Origin: JAXLYE01 sp046351595
GTDB lineage: Bacteria; Myxococcota_A; Polyangia; Palsa-1104; JAEUJZ01
Direction of reading: 5' to 3'
Assembly: GCA_046351595.1 (NCBI GenBank)
Contig: JAXLYE010000002.1
Span: forward strand, 62,001 to 126,000
DNA length: 64,000 nucleotides
The position numbers and the translations under genes are program-made. The notes under the pieces were generated by a model. The model had not been told where the DNA came from. It saw nothing but the letters and a program-made list of their open reading frames with translations, and made no database searches. Numbering within the stretch: the first letter of the stretch is position 1; the number at the start of each line of letters is the position of its first letter. Positions 1 to 8,311 of the stretch are shown piece after piece.

Positions 1-138
1 GTGCCGCGCTCGCGCACCAACGGCTTCGACTACGACCCGGCCAGCAAGTCCGTGGTGTTCTACGGCACGCAGTACCGGCCGGCGATCGGCGACCAGGTCT
101 TCATCTCGTACCGGACCTGGAAGGGCTCCGTCGGCTAG
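1..138 (+). CDS. C-terminus of exported VWA-type or beta-sandwich protein (partial)
   Basis: This frame is open from the first base to TAG at 136-138 and encodes the last 45 residues of a protein that begins upstream. The tail contains GFDYDPASKSVVFYG, followed by a short beta-rich end (IGDQVFISYRTW). From family knowledge, tails of this kind (W/F-x-YD-P-A-x-N/K-x-V/I-x-F-x-G) close VWA-domain or related secreted beta-rich proteins that are common in myxobacteria. The domain core is outside the window, so the function stays tentative. The next gene is on the opposite strand, so this is the end of its transcription unit. Confidence 0.6.
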   Translation: MPRSRTNGFDYDPASKSVVFYGTQYRPAIGDQVFISYRTWKGSVG

Positions 139-180
139 CTCCTCGACCTGTCCGACCCGGGCCGGGCGGCCGGCCTGGGG

Positions 181-933
181 TCAGGCGGCGCTGCTGCGGA
201 TGCGCAGCATGTAGCGCTGCACCGCCAGCGTCGTCGCCCCCAAGAGCAGCACCCCCAGCACCGCCGTCATCGCCTGCCACACCACGAAGCTGCGCATCAG
301 CTGCCACAGCTCGTCGAGCTCGCGCTCGACGGGGCGGCCGCTGACCTTGGCCAGCGCCTCGGCGGTCTGGGGACCCAGGCGCTGCACCGTCTGCCGCGCG
401 TGCACGAACATCACCACCAGCGACAGCAGCGAGAACGGGATGTTGACGGTGCAGGCCCAGCCCCACAGCGGCGGCGCCCAGGCCTGCCGGCGCAGCGTGC
501 CCAGCCCGCCGGTCAGCAGCAGCCAGCTCAGGATCAGCTGCAGCAGGCCGAGCGGCACCGTCACCCGCTGGCGCTCGTGCAGCTCGTCGCCGAGCAGCAG
601 CGACAGCCGCGAGATCTCCTCGCGCGGCAGGCGCAACAGCGGTGACAACAGCGGCCGCAGCGCGCTGAGCGTCGCCCCCTTGGCGCCACCGCCGCCGCCG
701 CCGGCCTCCTCGCGCCGCCTCGCCTCGTCGTAGAGGCTGAGCTGGCGCTGCTGCACCGCGCGGATGTAGCTGTCGCGGTCGAGCAGCAGCGCCCCGTTCA
801 GCTCGGCCAGCGAGCTCAGGCCGCCGACCAGCCCGATGAGCAGCGACAGCACGGCGAGGATGCGCAGCAGCACCGGCGCCCGCGGCAGCGGCAGCGGCGT
901 TCGGTCCGAGGCAGACGTGCTGGAGCCAGACAT
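181..933 (-). CDS. hypothetical multi-pass membrane protein
   Basis: This 250-residue protein is not recognised as a named family. It has a hydrophobic segment near residues 22-42, two more around 125-145 and 155-178, and one near 218-238, so probably four membrane spans. The loop between spans 1 and 2 contains a Gly run at about residues 78-83 and charged helices. The ATG at 931-933 is followed by a short Ser/Thr-rich N-terminus. It is transcribed divergently from the receiver-DUF4388 gene; the 260-bp gap holds a TAGACT element at 995-1000 pointing rightwards. The real coding call rests on length, codon-position GC and the ordered hydrophobic segments. Confidence 0.7.
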   Translation of the reverse strand: MSGSSTSASDRTPLPLPRAPVLLRILAVLSLLIGLVGGLSSLAELNGALLLDRDSYIRAVQQRQLSLYDEARRREEAGGGGGGAKGATLSALRPLLSPLLRLPREEISRLSLLLGDELHERQRVTVPLGLLQLILSWLLLTGGLGTLRRQAWAPPLWGWACTVNIPFSLLSLVVMFVHARQTVQRLGPQTAEALAKVSGRPVERELDELWQLMRSFVVWQAMTAVLGVLLLGATTLAVQRYMLRIRSSAA

Positions 934-1195
934 TGAGCGCCCACCCTAGCGCAATCCCGCGCGCTGGCAAAACAACGCGCGCAGCCGTCCGGTGTAGACT
1001 GCGCGCAGTTGAGTTCTCAATATCAGGCGGACCGGCCCGGCGCATGGCCCCCCGGTCCGCAAGGGGATCTACACCGATGCCGGCTCGAGTCTGCACTCCT
1101 GTCTTCGCCTGCTCCGCTCCCTGCCGCGCCTCTGTCCGTCGGGCCGGCCTGGTCGCCTGGGCCGCCCGGGGCCCCCGGGGTCCGCGAGGCTAGCC

Positions 1196-4027
1196 ATGCC
1201 CCACTGCATCCTTGTCGTCGACGGAGACTCCCGCTCGCTGCGGCTGATCGAGGTCGGGCTGGCGCAGGCCGGCTACCGCGTGCTGACCGCGACCAGCGTC
1301 GCGGACGCGATCGCGGTCCTTGAGACCGAGGCGCCGGATCTGGTGATCGCGGACGCGCGCGGCGCCGACGGCGGCGGCTTCGCGCTGCAGCAGGCGCTGG
1401 CACCGCGGCCGCTGCGGCTGCCGTTCCTGTTCCTTTTGCACGAGGACGACGCCGCCGGGCGCATGCGCGCGGCGCAGCTTGGCACCGGCGAGTTCCTGAT
1501 CAAGCCCGTCTACCTCAAGGAGGCCCTCAGCCGCGTCGCGCTGCTGCTCGAGAAGCAGGCGCAGCGGGGCGAGCGCGCGCGCTTCAGCGGCGCCTTCTCG
1601 GGCACCGCGCTGCTCGACCTTTTGCAGAGCATGGAGCTCGGGCGCAAGTCGGGCGTGGCCTACGTGGCGACGACGGGGGGGCAGCGCGGCACGCTGTACT
1701 TCGACCGCGGCCAGCTCGTCGACGCCGAGCTGCGCTCCGAGGGGGCCGGGCTGCCGCCGCTTTCCGGCGAGGACGCCTTCTTCCGCCTGCTGACCTGCGA
1801 GGGCGGCGAGTACCGCGTCGAGCTGCTTGAAGTCTTGCGCCCCTCGCGCATCGCGCTGCCGTCGGGCGGGCTGCTGATGGAGGCGATGCGGCGGCTGGCC
1901 GACTGGCAGCGGGCGACCGCGGCGCTGCCGCCGCTCGGCTCGGTGCTGATCGCGGCGCCGGCCGGGGCCCTGCGGCCCGAGTCCCTGCCGCCGGACATGC
2001 GCGACGTGCTGCGCGTATTCGACGGGCGCCGCACCATCGCCGAGGCGCTGACCGTGCTGGAGCGCGAGGGCGCGGCGCCGCGTGATGCGCTGCAGCGGCT
2101 GCAGGTGATGGCCAAGCTCTACGCGGCGCGGCTGCTGCAGGCGGTGGGCCGGCCGATCTCGGGCGAGCCGCGCAAGGCCGCGCCGACGCCGGTCGGCCTG
2201 CCGCGCCTGACGCCGCCGCCGCTGCCGCAGGTGCCGGTCGCGGTCAGCGAGGCGGCCTCGCGCAAGGTGCCGCTGCACCTGCCCGGCGCGGTGCTGCCGC
2301 GCACGGTCGTGACCCCGGCGCTGACGCCGGTCGTCGCGGCGCGCGTGGCCGAGCCGGCCGTGCACGCGCAGCCGCTGCTCGACAACCCGACGCCGCTGCC
2401 GCTGCCGATCGCGCCGATACCGACGCCGCCCCCCATGCCGGCGCTGCCGGTGCTGGCCTGGGGCCAGGCCGCGCCGGAGCCGACGAGCCCGGCGCCGTCG
2501 GTCGCGAGCCGGCCGACACCGCCGCCCCTGCCCGCCGCGGCGCGCCCGACCCCTCCTCCCCTGCCTGCGGCGGCGCGCCTGACGCCTCCTCCCCTGCCCG
2601 CGGCAGCGCGCCCGACCCCTCCTCCCCTGCCCGCGGCAGCGCGCCCGACGCCTCCTCCCCTGCCCGCGCAGGCCGCGCCGGAGCCGACAGGACCGGGCCC
2701 GGCGCTGGGGGCCGCGAGCCGACCGACGCCTCCTCCCCTGCCCGCGGTCGCGGCCGCCGCCCCGGCCGCGGGACGACCGACGCCGCCGCCCCTGCCGGTC
2801 CTGGGCGATGCGGGCCGGCCCCTGCCCCCGGAGGCGACGAGCTCGAGCTCGCACCTGGCGCGCCTGGCGCAGCGGCTGGCTGCGAGCCGGGGACCGACGC
2901 CGTTCCCGCACCTTCAGCCGATCCCGGTGCGGCCCGAGAGCGAGCCGGCCGCGACCGCGGCAGGTCCGGCGGTGGCCGCCGTCGCCGAGCCCATCGCGGT
3001 GTCCGATAGCCAGCTCACGGTCGTGCACTCGCGGCCGTCGCTGCCCGGGCCTGCCTCCGACCACGCCGAGGCCGCCGACGAGGCGCGACCGGTGGCGGTC
3101 GGGCCCGTGCGCTCCGGCGGCGTCATCGAGCACTCGGCGCCCGTGGCCCTGGCCGCCCCGCCGCCGCCGCCGGCCCCGGCTGGCCTGGCCCCAGCTGGCC
3201 TGGCGTCGGTGAGCCTGGTGCCGGTGCGCCCCGATGCGGTGCCGGCGCGCGTCGTGACCGCTCCCCCGGTGGCGCCGGCGACCGTTGCCCAGAGCTGGCC
3301 GCTGCGGCTGCTGGCCATCGGCGGGCTGTTCGGGCTGGGGGCCGGCCTCTACTTCTTGACGCAGGCACCGACGAACCGCGCCCAGCAGGCGACGACGCCG
3401 ACGGTCGTGACCTCGCCGGCGCTAGCGCCGCGGCCGCCGGAGCCGAGCCCGCCGCCGGCCGCGACCCCGACGGAGCCGTCGTCGACAACAGCGACGGTGG
3501 CGACGACAGCTCCGACAGCACCGGCCGCGGAGCCCGCACCAGCCGCGGAGCCCGCGCCCGCAGCCCCGCAGCCCGGCGCAGCGACGGTCGAGCTCGCGCC
3601 GGCGGCAACGAGCGCGGCGGCGCCGAGCGAGCCCGCAGCCCCCGAGGAGCCCGCGCCCGCGAGCGGCTCGGACCGGTTCACGCAGCTGCTCGACAAGGCG
3701 CGCGCGCTGCAGCGACGGGGGCTCAGCCGCCCGGCCGAGCGCATGGTGCGGGCCGCGCAGAAGCTGCAGCCGCGCAGCGCCGCGGCGGTCGCGCTCCTGG
3801 CCCAGCTCGCGCTCGACGAGGGCGACGCCGCCCGCGCGACCCACCTGGCCAAGCAGGCGCAGCGGCTCGACGCCAAGAACCCGGACGCGGTGCTGGTGCT
3901 GGGCACCGTCGAGCAGGCGCGCGGCCACGAGGCCAAGGCGCGGGTGCTGTTCAAGCGCTACCTCGAGCTGGCGCCGAGCGGCGAGCGGGCCAGCGACGTG
4001 CGGGCGGTGCTGCGCATGCGGCGCTAG
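1196..4027 (+). CDS. receiver - DUF4388 - Pro-rich linker - TM - TPR protein
   Basis: This 943-residue protein begins with a CheY-like receiver domain (about 1-122): Asp9 and Asp11 near the acidic pocket, phospho-acceptor Asp53 in VIADARG, and Lys in FLIKP. The usual second acid of the acidic pair is Gly10. A DUF4388 (PATAN-type) domain follows at about 130-250, beginning FSGAFSGTALLDLLQSMELG. A long Pro/Ala linker contains five tandem 11-residue RPTPPPLPAAA units. One membrane span lies at about 700-722, and the C-terminus (about 828-943) forms TPR-like helices. Predicted topology is cytoplasmic receiver and extracytoplasmic TPR. DUF4388 receivers are frequent in myxobacteria, but a membrane-anchored version with an external TPR is unusual. 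No adjacent histidine kinase is seen. Confidence 0.85.
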   Translation: MPHCILVVDGDSRSLRLIEVGLAQAGYRVLTATSVADAIAVLETEAPDLVIADARGADGGGFALQQALAPRPLRLPFLFLLHEDDAAGRMRAAQLGTGEFLIKPVYLKEALSRVALLLEKQAQRGERARFSGAFSGTALLDLLQSMELGRKSGVAYVATTGGQRGTLYFDRGQLVDAELRSEGAGLPPLSGEDAFFRLLTCEGGEYRVELLEVLRPSRIALPSGGLLMEAMRRLADWQRATAALPPLGSVLIAAPAGALRPESLPPDMRDVLRVFDGRRTIAEALTVLEREGAAPRDALQRLQVMAKLYAARLLQAVGRPISGEPRKAAPTPVGLPRLTPPPLPQVPVAVSEAASRKVPLHLPGAVLPRTVVTPALTPVVAARVAEPAVHAQPLLDNPTPLPLPIAPIPTPPPMPALPVLAWGQAAPEPTSPAPSVASRPTPPPLPAAARPTPPPLPAAARLTPPPLPAAARPTPPPLPAAARPTPPPLPAQAAPEPTGPGPALGAASRPTPPPLPAVAAAAPAAGRPTPPPLPVLGDAGRPLPPEATSSSSHLARLAQRLAASRGPTPFPHLQPIPVRPESEPAATAAGPAVAAVAEPIAVSDSQLTVVHSRPSLPGPASDHAEAADEARPVAVGPVRSGGVIEHSAPVALAAPPPPPAPAGLAPAGLASVSLVPVRPDAVPARVVTAPPVAPATVAQSWPLRLLAIGGLFGLGAGLYFLTQAPTNRAQQATTPTVVTSPALAPRPPEPSPPPAATPTEPSSTTATVATTAPTAPAAEPAPAAEPAPAAPQPGAATVELAPAATSAAAPSEPAAPEEPAPASGSDRFTQLLDKARALQRRGLSRPAERMVRAAQKLQPRSAAAVALLAQLALDEGDAARATHLAKQAQRLDAKNPDAVLVLGTVEQARGHEAKARVLFKRYLELAPSGERASDVRAVLRMRR
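2510..2674 (+). repeat. 33-bp in-frame tandem repeat (5 copies) in Pro-rich linker
   Basis: Five head-to-tail copies of a 33-bp unit encode the 11-residue motif RPTPPPLPAAA, the last copy ending in AQA. Synonymous differences between copies (for example acaccgccg against acccctcct) show the array is not brand-new. A degenerate copy recurs further along the same linker. The repeats probably extend a flexible spacer between the DUF4388 and membrane regions. Confidence 0.85.
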
Positions 4028-4343
4028 GGCGAGCTTGTCAGCGCCGAGCGGCAAGCGGCGCAAGGCGCGAGCCAGGGCGCGGGCCAGGGCGCGAACGAAG
4101 CCCGTGGCCGAGCGAGCCACGCCGCGGTGCGCCGCAGACCGTCGGTGCGCGACGGGAGGATCCACAAAGCGGCCCTGGGACCCGCCTCCGCGGGCTCCCT
4201 CGTCGCTGCCATGCTCGGCGGGACGGGTCTGTCCAGGGCGGCCGGCGCTTCGTGCCCGGCCGCGCTAGGGGGTCCCCCGGCCGAGGCTGGTGCTGGACCC
4301 ACACAAACTCTTCTGTACAGGCCCCGCGCTGGGGTGTTCGCAG

Positions 4344-4349
4344 TATCAT
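4344..4349 (+). promoter_or_regulatory. candidate -10 element (TATCAT) of the TPR gene
   Basis: TATCAT matches TATAAT at five of six positions and ends 9 bases before the ATG at 4359. Transcription would start at about 4356, leaving almost no leader. No convincing -35 hexamer is visible. The position fits a pattern seen before several other genes in this window. Confidence 0.4.
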
Positions 4350-4358
4350 GGACCCAAG

Positions 4359-7304
4359 ATGCGTGGCCCGTGGGCTCCCCGAGTCGACCGAGACGAGCTT
4401 GGACCCTCCAGCCTCCCGTCGCTGCGTCGGCGGCGGACCGGCCTCGGCGGGTTTGTCGCCCGGCTCGGCGCGCCGCTGTGTGCGCTGACCCTGTCGCTGA
4501 CGCTGCCGCCGGGCGGCCTTGTGCCGGCGTTGCCGTCGGCCCGGGCGCAGGGCCGCGCCGGCAACGAGACGGAAGAAGAGATCACGTTCAAGAAGGCCGA
4601 GGAGCAGTTCAACGCCGGCAACTACGAGAACGCGGCGGAGCTGTACGACCAGACGCTCAAGCTCAACCCGACGCGCGTCGAGGCCTTCGTCAAGCGCGCG
4701 ACGCTGTACTTCCGCGAGCGCAACTACGACAAGGCCATCGACCTTTTGACGCGCGCCGAGAAGCTCTCGGTCAGCGACAGCAGCATCAAGACCGTGCTCG
4801 GCCTGTGCCTGTACGAGAGCGGGCAGAAGGAGCGCGGCCTGGCCTATCTCGAGGACGTCGCGAAGCAGCGGCCCGAGAGCCACGACGCGCAGTTCCAGAT
4901 CGGCAAGCACTACGCGCGGCTCGATCCGGTGCGCGCCAGCGTCGCGCTGGAGCAGTACTTCCGCTACCGCCCCGAGGAGGCGCGCGGCAACGACCCGCCG
5001 GCCAAGCTGTTCCTGGCGACGGCGTACTACCTGCGCGGCAAGCTCAAGGAGGCGCAGAAGCTGCTCGAGGAGGCGCAGGAGGCGCGGCCGCGCGACAACC
5101 AGATCCGGCAGATGCTGGGCACGGTGCTGCTCGACGGCGGGGACTACCAGCGCGGCATCGAGCTGTACGAGCCGCTGCTCGCCGACGTGCAGCGGCGGCC
5201 GGGCGTGGCCTTCAACCTGGCGACGGCGTACCTGCGCCTGGGCAAGCGCGACGAGGCGCGCAAGCTCGCGCGGCAGTACCAGGCGCTGCGCAAGGAGGAC
5301 CCGCGGGCGCTCGTGCTGCTCGGGCAGATCGAGGCGGCGGGCGACAAGGAGCCGGACCTGCGCGAGGCGCTCAAGCGCTACCAGGAGGCCGAGGCGCTGT
5401 CCGAGCAGCAGGGGGCGAAGCCGGAGTATGTGAGCCGGGTCCCGATCGCGGCCGCGGTCGCGCGCGTGCACCTGTCGCTGCGTGACGCCGGGCGGGCCGG
5501 GCAGGCGGCCGAGAAGGGGCTTTTCGACCTGTCGCGCCGGCCGCAGCCCGAGGGCACGGCGGCGCCGAGCCGCGAGGAGCTGCTGCTGAGCGGGCTGCTG
5601 TTGGAGTCGCTGATCCTGCAGATGAACCTGGGCCGCGTCGGGCCGGGCAACGCGCCGCCGAAGGTGTGGCCGCTGGCCGAGAAGCTGGCGCAGCAGGCGC
5701 CGAGCGACGCGCAGGTGCTGGCGCTGGCCGGCTCGGGGGCCTACGCCGCGGGCAAGTTCGAGCAGGCGCGGCGCTGGTTCACCGACGCCCGGCAGCTCGA
5801 CGGCAAGCTCGGGCGGGCGCGCGTCGGCCTGGCGCGGACGCTGGAGCAGCTGGCGATCGCGACGCTGGCCGCCGCCTACGACGAGCCCGAAGGCAGCGGC
5901 AAGGAGCGCGAGCGCGAGCGCGAGCGTGAGAAGCGTGACGCGGCCCGGGCGCAGGAGCGCACCGCGGCGCTGCAGAGCGCGACGCAGCTCCTTCGCGAGG
6001 CGCAGAAGCTCGACGACAGCCCCAGCCTTCTGCGCAACCTGACGGTGGTGCTGCTGATGCAGAACAACGCCGCCGAGGCGGAGCGGCTGCTCTCGCCGGC
6101 GCTCGCGGCGAGCGGGCGCAGCGCCACGGATCCGGCGGTGCCGACGCTGTGGCGGCTGCAGTCGCGGGTGCAGCAGGCGCTCGGGCGGCAGCCGCAGGCG
6201 CAGGAGGCGGCCGAGCGCGCGGTCAGCGAGGCCAAGCGCCAGCTCGACGCGCTGCCACAGGCCGAGCAGGCGAAGCGACAGCCGCTGCTGCAGCGGCTCG
6301 CCGAGGCGCGGATCGAGCTCGGCGCGCGCACGCTCGGCGCGCTCAGCGAGGCCGGCGGCAAGCACCGCGACCCCAAGGACCGCGAGCGCGTCGACGCCGC
6401 GGTCGAGGCGCTGGAGCAGGCGGTGCGCGACATCGGCGCCGCGACCACGCCCGAGAGCCGGGAGCTTTTGCGCGCCGGGCAGCGCACGCTCACCGTCGGC
6501 TACCTGCGGCGCGGGCGCAACCGGCTGCAGGAGGCGGAGTCGCTGTTGAACAAGGGCGGCGCCAGCGCCGCGGCGACCAAGCTGGCCGAGGACGCGCTCG
6601 AGGATCTGCAGGCCGCGGTCGAGGTCGGGACGCTCGACGAGGCGACGCGCGAGCAGGGGCACGCCGAGTGCCTGAGCGCGCTCGCCGCGGCGCAGGCCGG
6701 TCAGGGCAAGGTGGCGCGCGAGCTCGCCGGCAAGGCCAAGGACCACGGCTGCGAGCTGGTCAGCCCGTACAACCGCATCGGCCCGGACCTCGTGTCGATC
6801 TTCGTGCAGTACCGCGGCTCGACGCAGGTGGCGCAGCGCGAGCAGCTCTTGCGGACGCTGCCCAAGCTGCAGAGCAAGGCCGGCACCGGCAATGAGAGCG
6901 CGACGCTCCTGAAGGTGCTGCGCACGCTGCTTTACTCGACCAACATGGCGCTGGCCTACGAGTACCACCAGCTCGGGCGGACCAAGCTCGTCGGGCCGGC
7001 GCTGCGGGCGGCGCAGAAGGCGGGCGTACGCGCCGGCGAGGACGACGAGGCGGTGCTCGATCACAACCTGGCGGTCGTCGATCTGATCGAGGGCCGGGCG
7101 GGCGGCGAGAAGACGCTGGAGCGCCTGGGCGCCAAGCCTCCCGAGGCGCTGGTCAACCTGGGCATCCTGCACGACCGCCGCGGCGAGGCGCGCAAGGCGC
7201 TGGAGCTTTACCGACGGGCGCTGCAGAACGGCGCGCGCACGCCGAAGCTGCGCGAGTGGATCGACACGAAAGACCGGCTGCTCGGGTCGGGAGGTGGGTC
7301 GTGA
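4359..7304 (+). CDS. large exported TPR-repeat protein
   Basis: From ATG 4359 the product is 981 residues. An in-frame ATG at 4290 would add 23 residues, but it lies upstream of the best -10 element and is disfavoured. A basic stretch (RRRR) is followed by a hydrophobic core and an Ala-x-Ala-type cleavage site (SARAQ), indicating export. Most of the mature protein is TPR or TPR-like helix pairs, first clear at KKAEEQFNAGNYENAAELYD, with a second block near the C-terminus (LVNLGILHDRRGEARKALEL). A highly charged ER/EK segment sits near residue 515. TPR proteins of this size act as scaffolds; the partner is unknown. Its stop overlaps a possible GTG start of the next gene, and that gene's ATG follows two bases later, so the two are probably translationally coupled. 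Confidence 0.85.
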   Translation: MRGPWAPRVDRDELGPSSLPSLRRRRTGLGGFVARLGAPLCALTLSLTLPPGGLVPALPSARAQGRAGNETEEEITFKKAEEQFNAGNYENAAELYDQTLKLNPTRVEAFVKRATLYFRERNYDKAIDLLTRAEKLSVSDSSIKTVLGLCLYESGQKERGLAYLEDVAKQRPESHDAQFQIGKHYARLDPVRASVALEQYFRYRPEEARGNDPPAKLFLATAYYLRGKLKEAQKLLEEAQEARPRDNQIRQMLGTVLLDGGDYQRGIELYEPLLADVQRRPGVAFNLATAYLRLGKRDEARKLARQYQALRKEDPRALVLLGQIEAAGDKEPDLREALKRYQEAEALSEQQGAKPEYVSRVPIAAAVARVHLSLRDAGRAGQAAEKGLFDLSRRPQPEGTAAPSREELLLSGLLLESLILQMNLGRVGPGNAPPKVWPLAEKLAQQAPSDAQVLALAGSGAYAAGKFEQARRWFTDARQLDGKLGRARVGLARTLEQLAIATLAAAYDEPEGSGKEREREREREKRDAARAQERTAALQSATQLLREAQKLDDSPSLLRNLTVVLLMQNNAAEAERLLSPALAASGRSATDPAVPTLWRLQSRVQQALGRQPQAQEAAERAVSEAKRQLDALPQAEQAKRQPLLQRLAEARIELGARTLGALSEAGGKHRDPKDRERVDAAVEALEQAVRDIGAATTPESRELLRAGQRTLTVGYLRRGRNRLQEAESLLNKGGASAAATKLAEDALEDLQAAVEVGTLDEATREQGHAECLSALAAAQAGQGKVARELAGKAKDHGCELVSPYNRIGPDLVSIFVQYRGSTQVAQREQLLRTLPKLQSKAGTGNESATLLKVLRTLLYSTNMALAYEYHQLGRTKLVGPALRAAQKAGVRAGEDDEAVLDHNLAVVDLIEGRAGGEKTLERLGAKPPEALVNLGILHDRRGEARKALELYRRALQNGARTPKLREWIDTKDRLLGSGGGS

Positions 7305-7306
7305 GC

Positions 7307-8299
7307 ATGCGGCGGGCGGCAGGACTGACGCGGCGCGGTGCGTGCGGCGCGCTCGTGGCGCTGGCGCTGGGCGCCTCCGGGCTGGGCGCGGGCGCGGCCC
7401 GGGCCGAGGAAGGGGACGGCCAGCCGCTGGTGCTGGCGCTGTACGCCCCGACGGCGCCGCTGGCCTCGGCGGACGCGCGCTTCGCGCTGGTCGACAAGCT
7501 GGCGCAGAAGCTTACCGCGGCCGGCGTGCCGGCGCAGGGCAAGGTGTTCGCGCGCGCCTCGGATCTGGAGGCCGCGATCAAGCGCGGGCAGGTGGATCTG
7601 GCGGTGCTCGACCCGCTGTGGGTGGCGGATCGCGGCATGGGCTACCCGGCGCTGGCGGTGGCGACGTCGGCGGGCGAGGCGCAGCTGCGCTGGGGCCTGT
7701 ACACGCACCTGCCGAGCGGCAACATCCTGGACATGCAGAACAAGGCGCTGGCCTGGGTCAGCCCGACCAGCGTCGGCACCACCAAGGAGAAGGACGCGGC
7801 CTACGTCGCCAACGTGCTCTTGTACGGCGAGCTCAAGGCCACCTACTTCAGCCTGCGCCCGTCGGCGCCGGACATGGCGGCCGCGGTCAGCGAGGTCGCG
7901 CTGCGGCGCGCCGACTGCGTCTTTGCCCCCGAGCAGGCGGTGCAGGGCAAGAGCCTGCGCCGGGTCTACGACGCGGGCGAGGGCGGGCGCATCCCCAACC
8001 CGGTGCTGGTCCAGGTCTCGACCAAGCTGTCGGAGGCGACGCTGCAGACCGTGAAGCGGGTCGTCTCGAACTACAGCGCGCCGGGCGTGCTCGACGGCTG
8101 GAAGACGACGGGCAGCGTCGCGGACACGCTGCGCACGCTGCGCAACCGGCTGCGCGGGCGGGCCGAGCGCAGCCTGGTTCTGGCCGAGCCGCCGCGGCTG
8201 TACACGCCGGTCAACAGCGGCATGATCGCCAGCCCGCCGCTGGCCCCGCAGCTGCCGTCGCTGCGCGCGCTGCTCGCGGCGCCCGAGGGGATCCCGTAG
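7307..8299 (+). CDS. PhnD-like periplasmic phosphate/phosphonate-type binding protein (orphan)
   Basis: This 330-residue protein starts at ATG 7307, with a GGGAGGTGGG Shine-Dalgarno-like stretch about 9 bases upstream. A GTG at 7301 that overlaps the upstream stop is an alternative start. A typical signal peptide ends near AARAEEG. The mature part has the PhnD fold (periplasmic binding protein type 2): LVLALYAP at the N-terminus, DLAVLDPLWVADRG, and a second lobe with LRPSAPDMAAAVSEVALRRADCVF. PhnD proteins bind phosphonate or phosphite for an ABC importer, but no permease or ATPase gene is present. It follows the TPR gene with a two-base gap. An orphan PhnD fold may act as a sensor rather than a transporter component. 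Confidence 0.8.
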   Translation: MRRAAGLTRRGACGALVALALGASGLGAGAARAEEGDGQPLVLALYAPTAPLASADARFALVDKLAQKLTAAGVPAQGKVFARASDLEAAIKRGQVDLAVLDPLWVADRGMGYPALAVATSAGEAQLRWGLYTHLPSGNILDMQNKALAWVSPTSVGTTKEKDAAYVANVLLYGELKATYFSLRPSAPDMAAAVSEVALRRADCVFAPEQAVQGKSLRRVYDAGEGGRIPNPVLVQVSTKLSEATLQTVKRVVSNYSAPGVLDGWKTTGSVADTLRTLRNRLRGRAERSLVLAEPPRLYTPVNSGMIASPPLAPQLPSLRALLAAPEGIP

Positions 8300-8311
8300 C
8301 GGCCGGGGCGG

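Noticed and set aside
1190..3133. Long minus-strand open frame of 647 codons opposite the receiver-DUF4388 gene
   Set aside because: It consists of Arg/Gly-rich low-complexity sequence, has no domain or ribosome site, and lies wholly inside a gene with clear domains. At this GC content such antisense frames are expected.
4038..7172. Minus-strand frame of 1044 codons opposite the TPR protein
   Set aside because: It is a Leu/Arg/Gly-rich mirror of a gene with clear TPR units and a signal peptide. No motif supports it.
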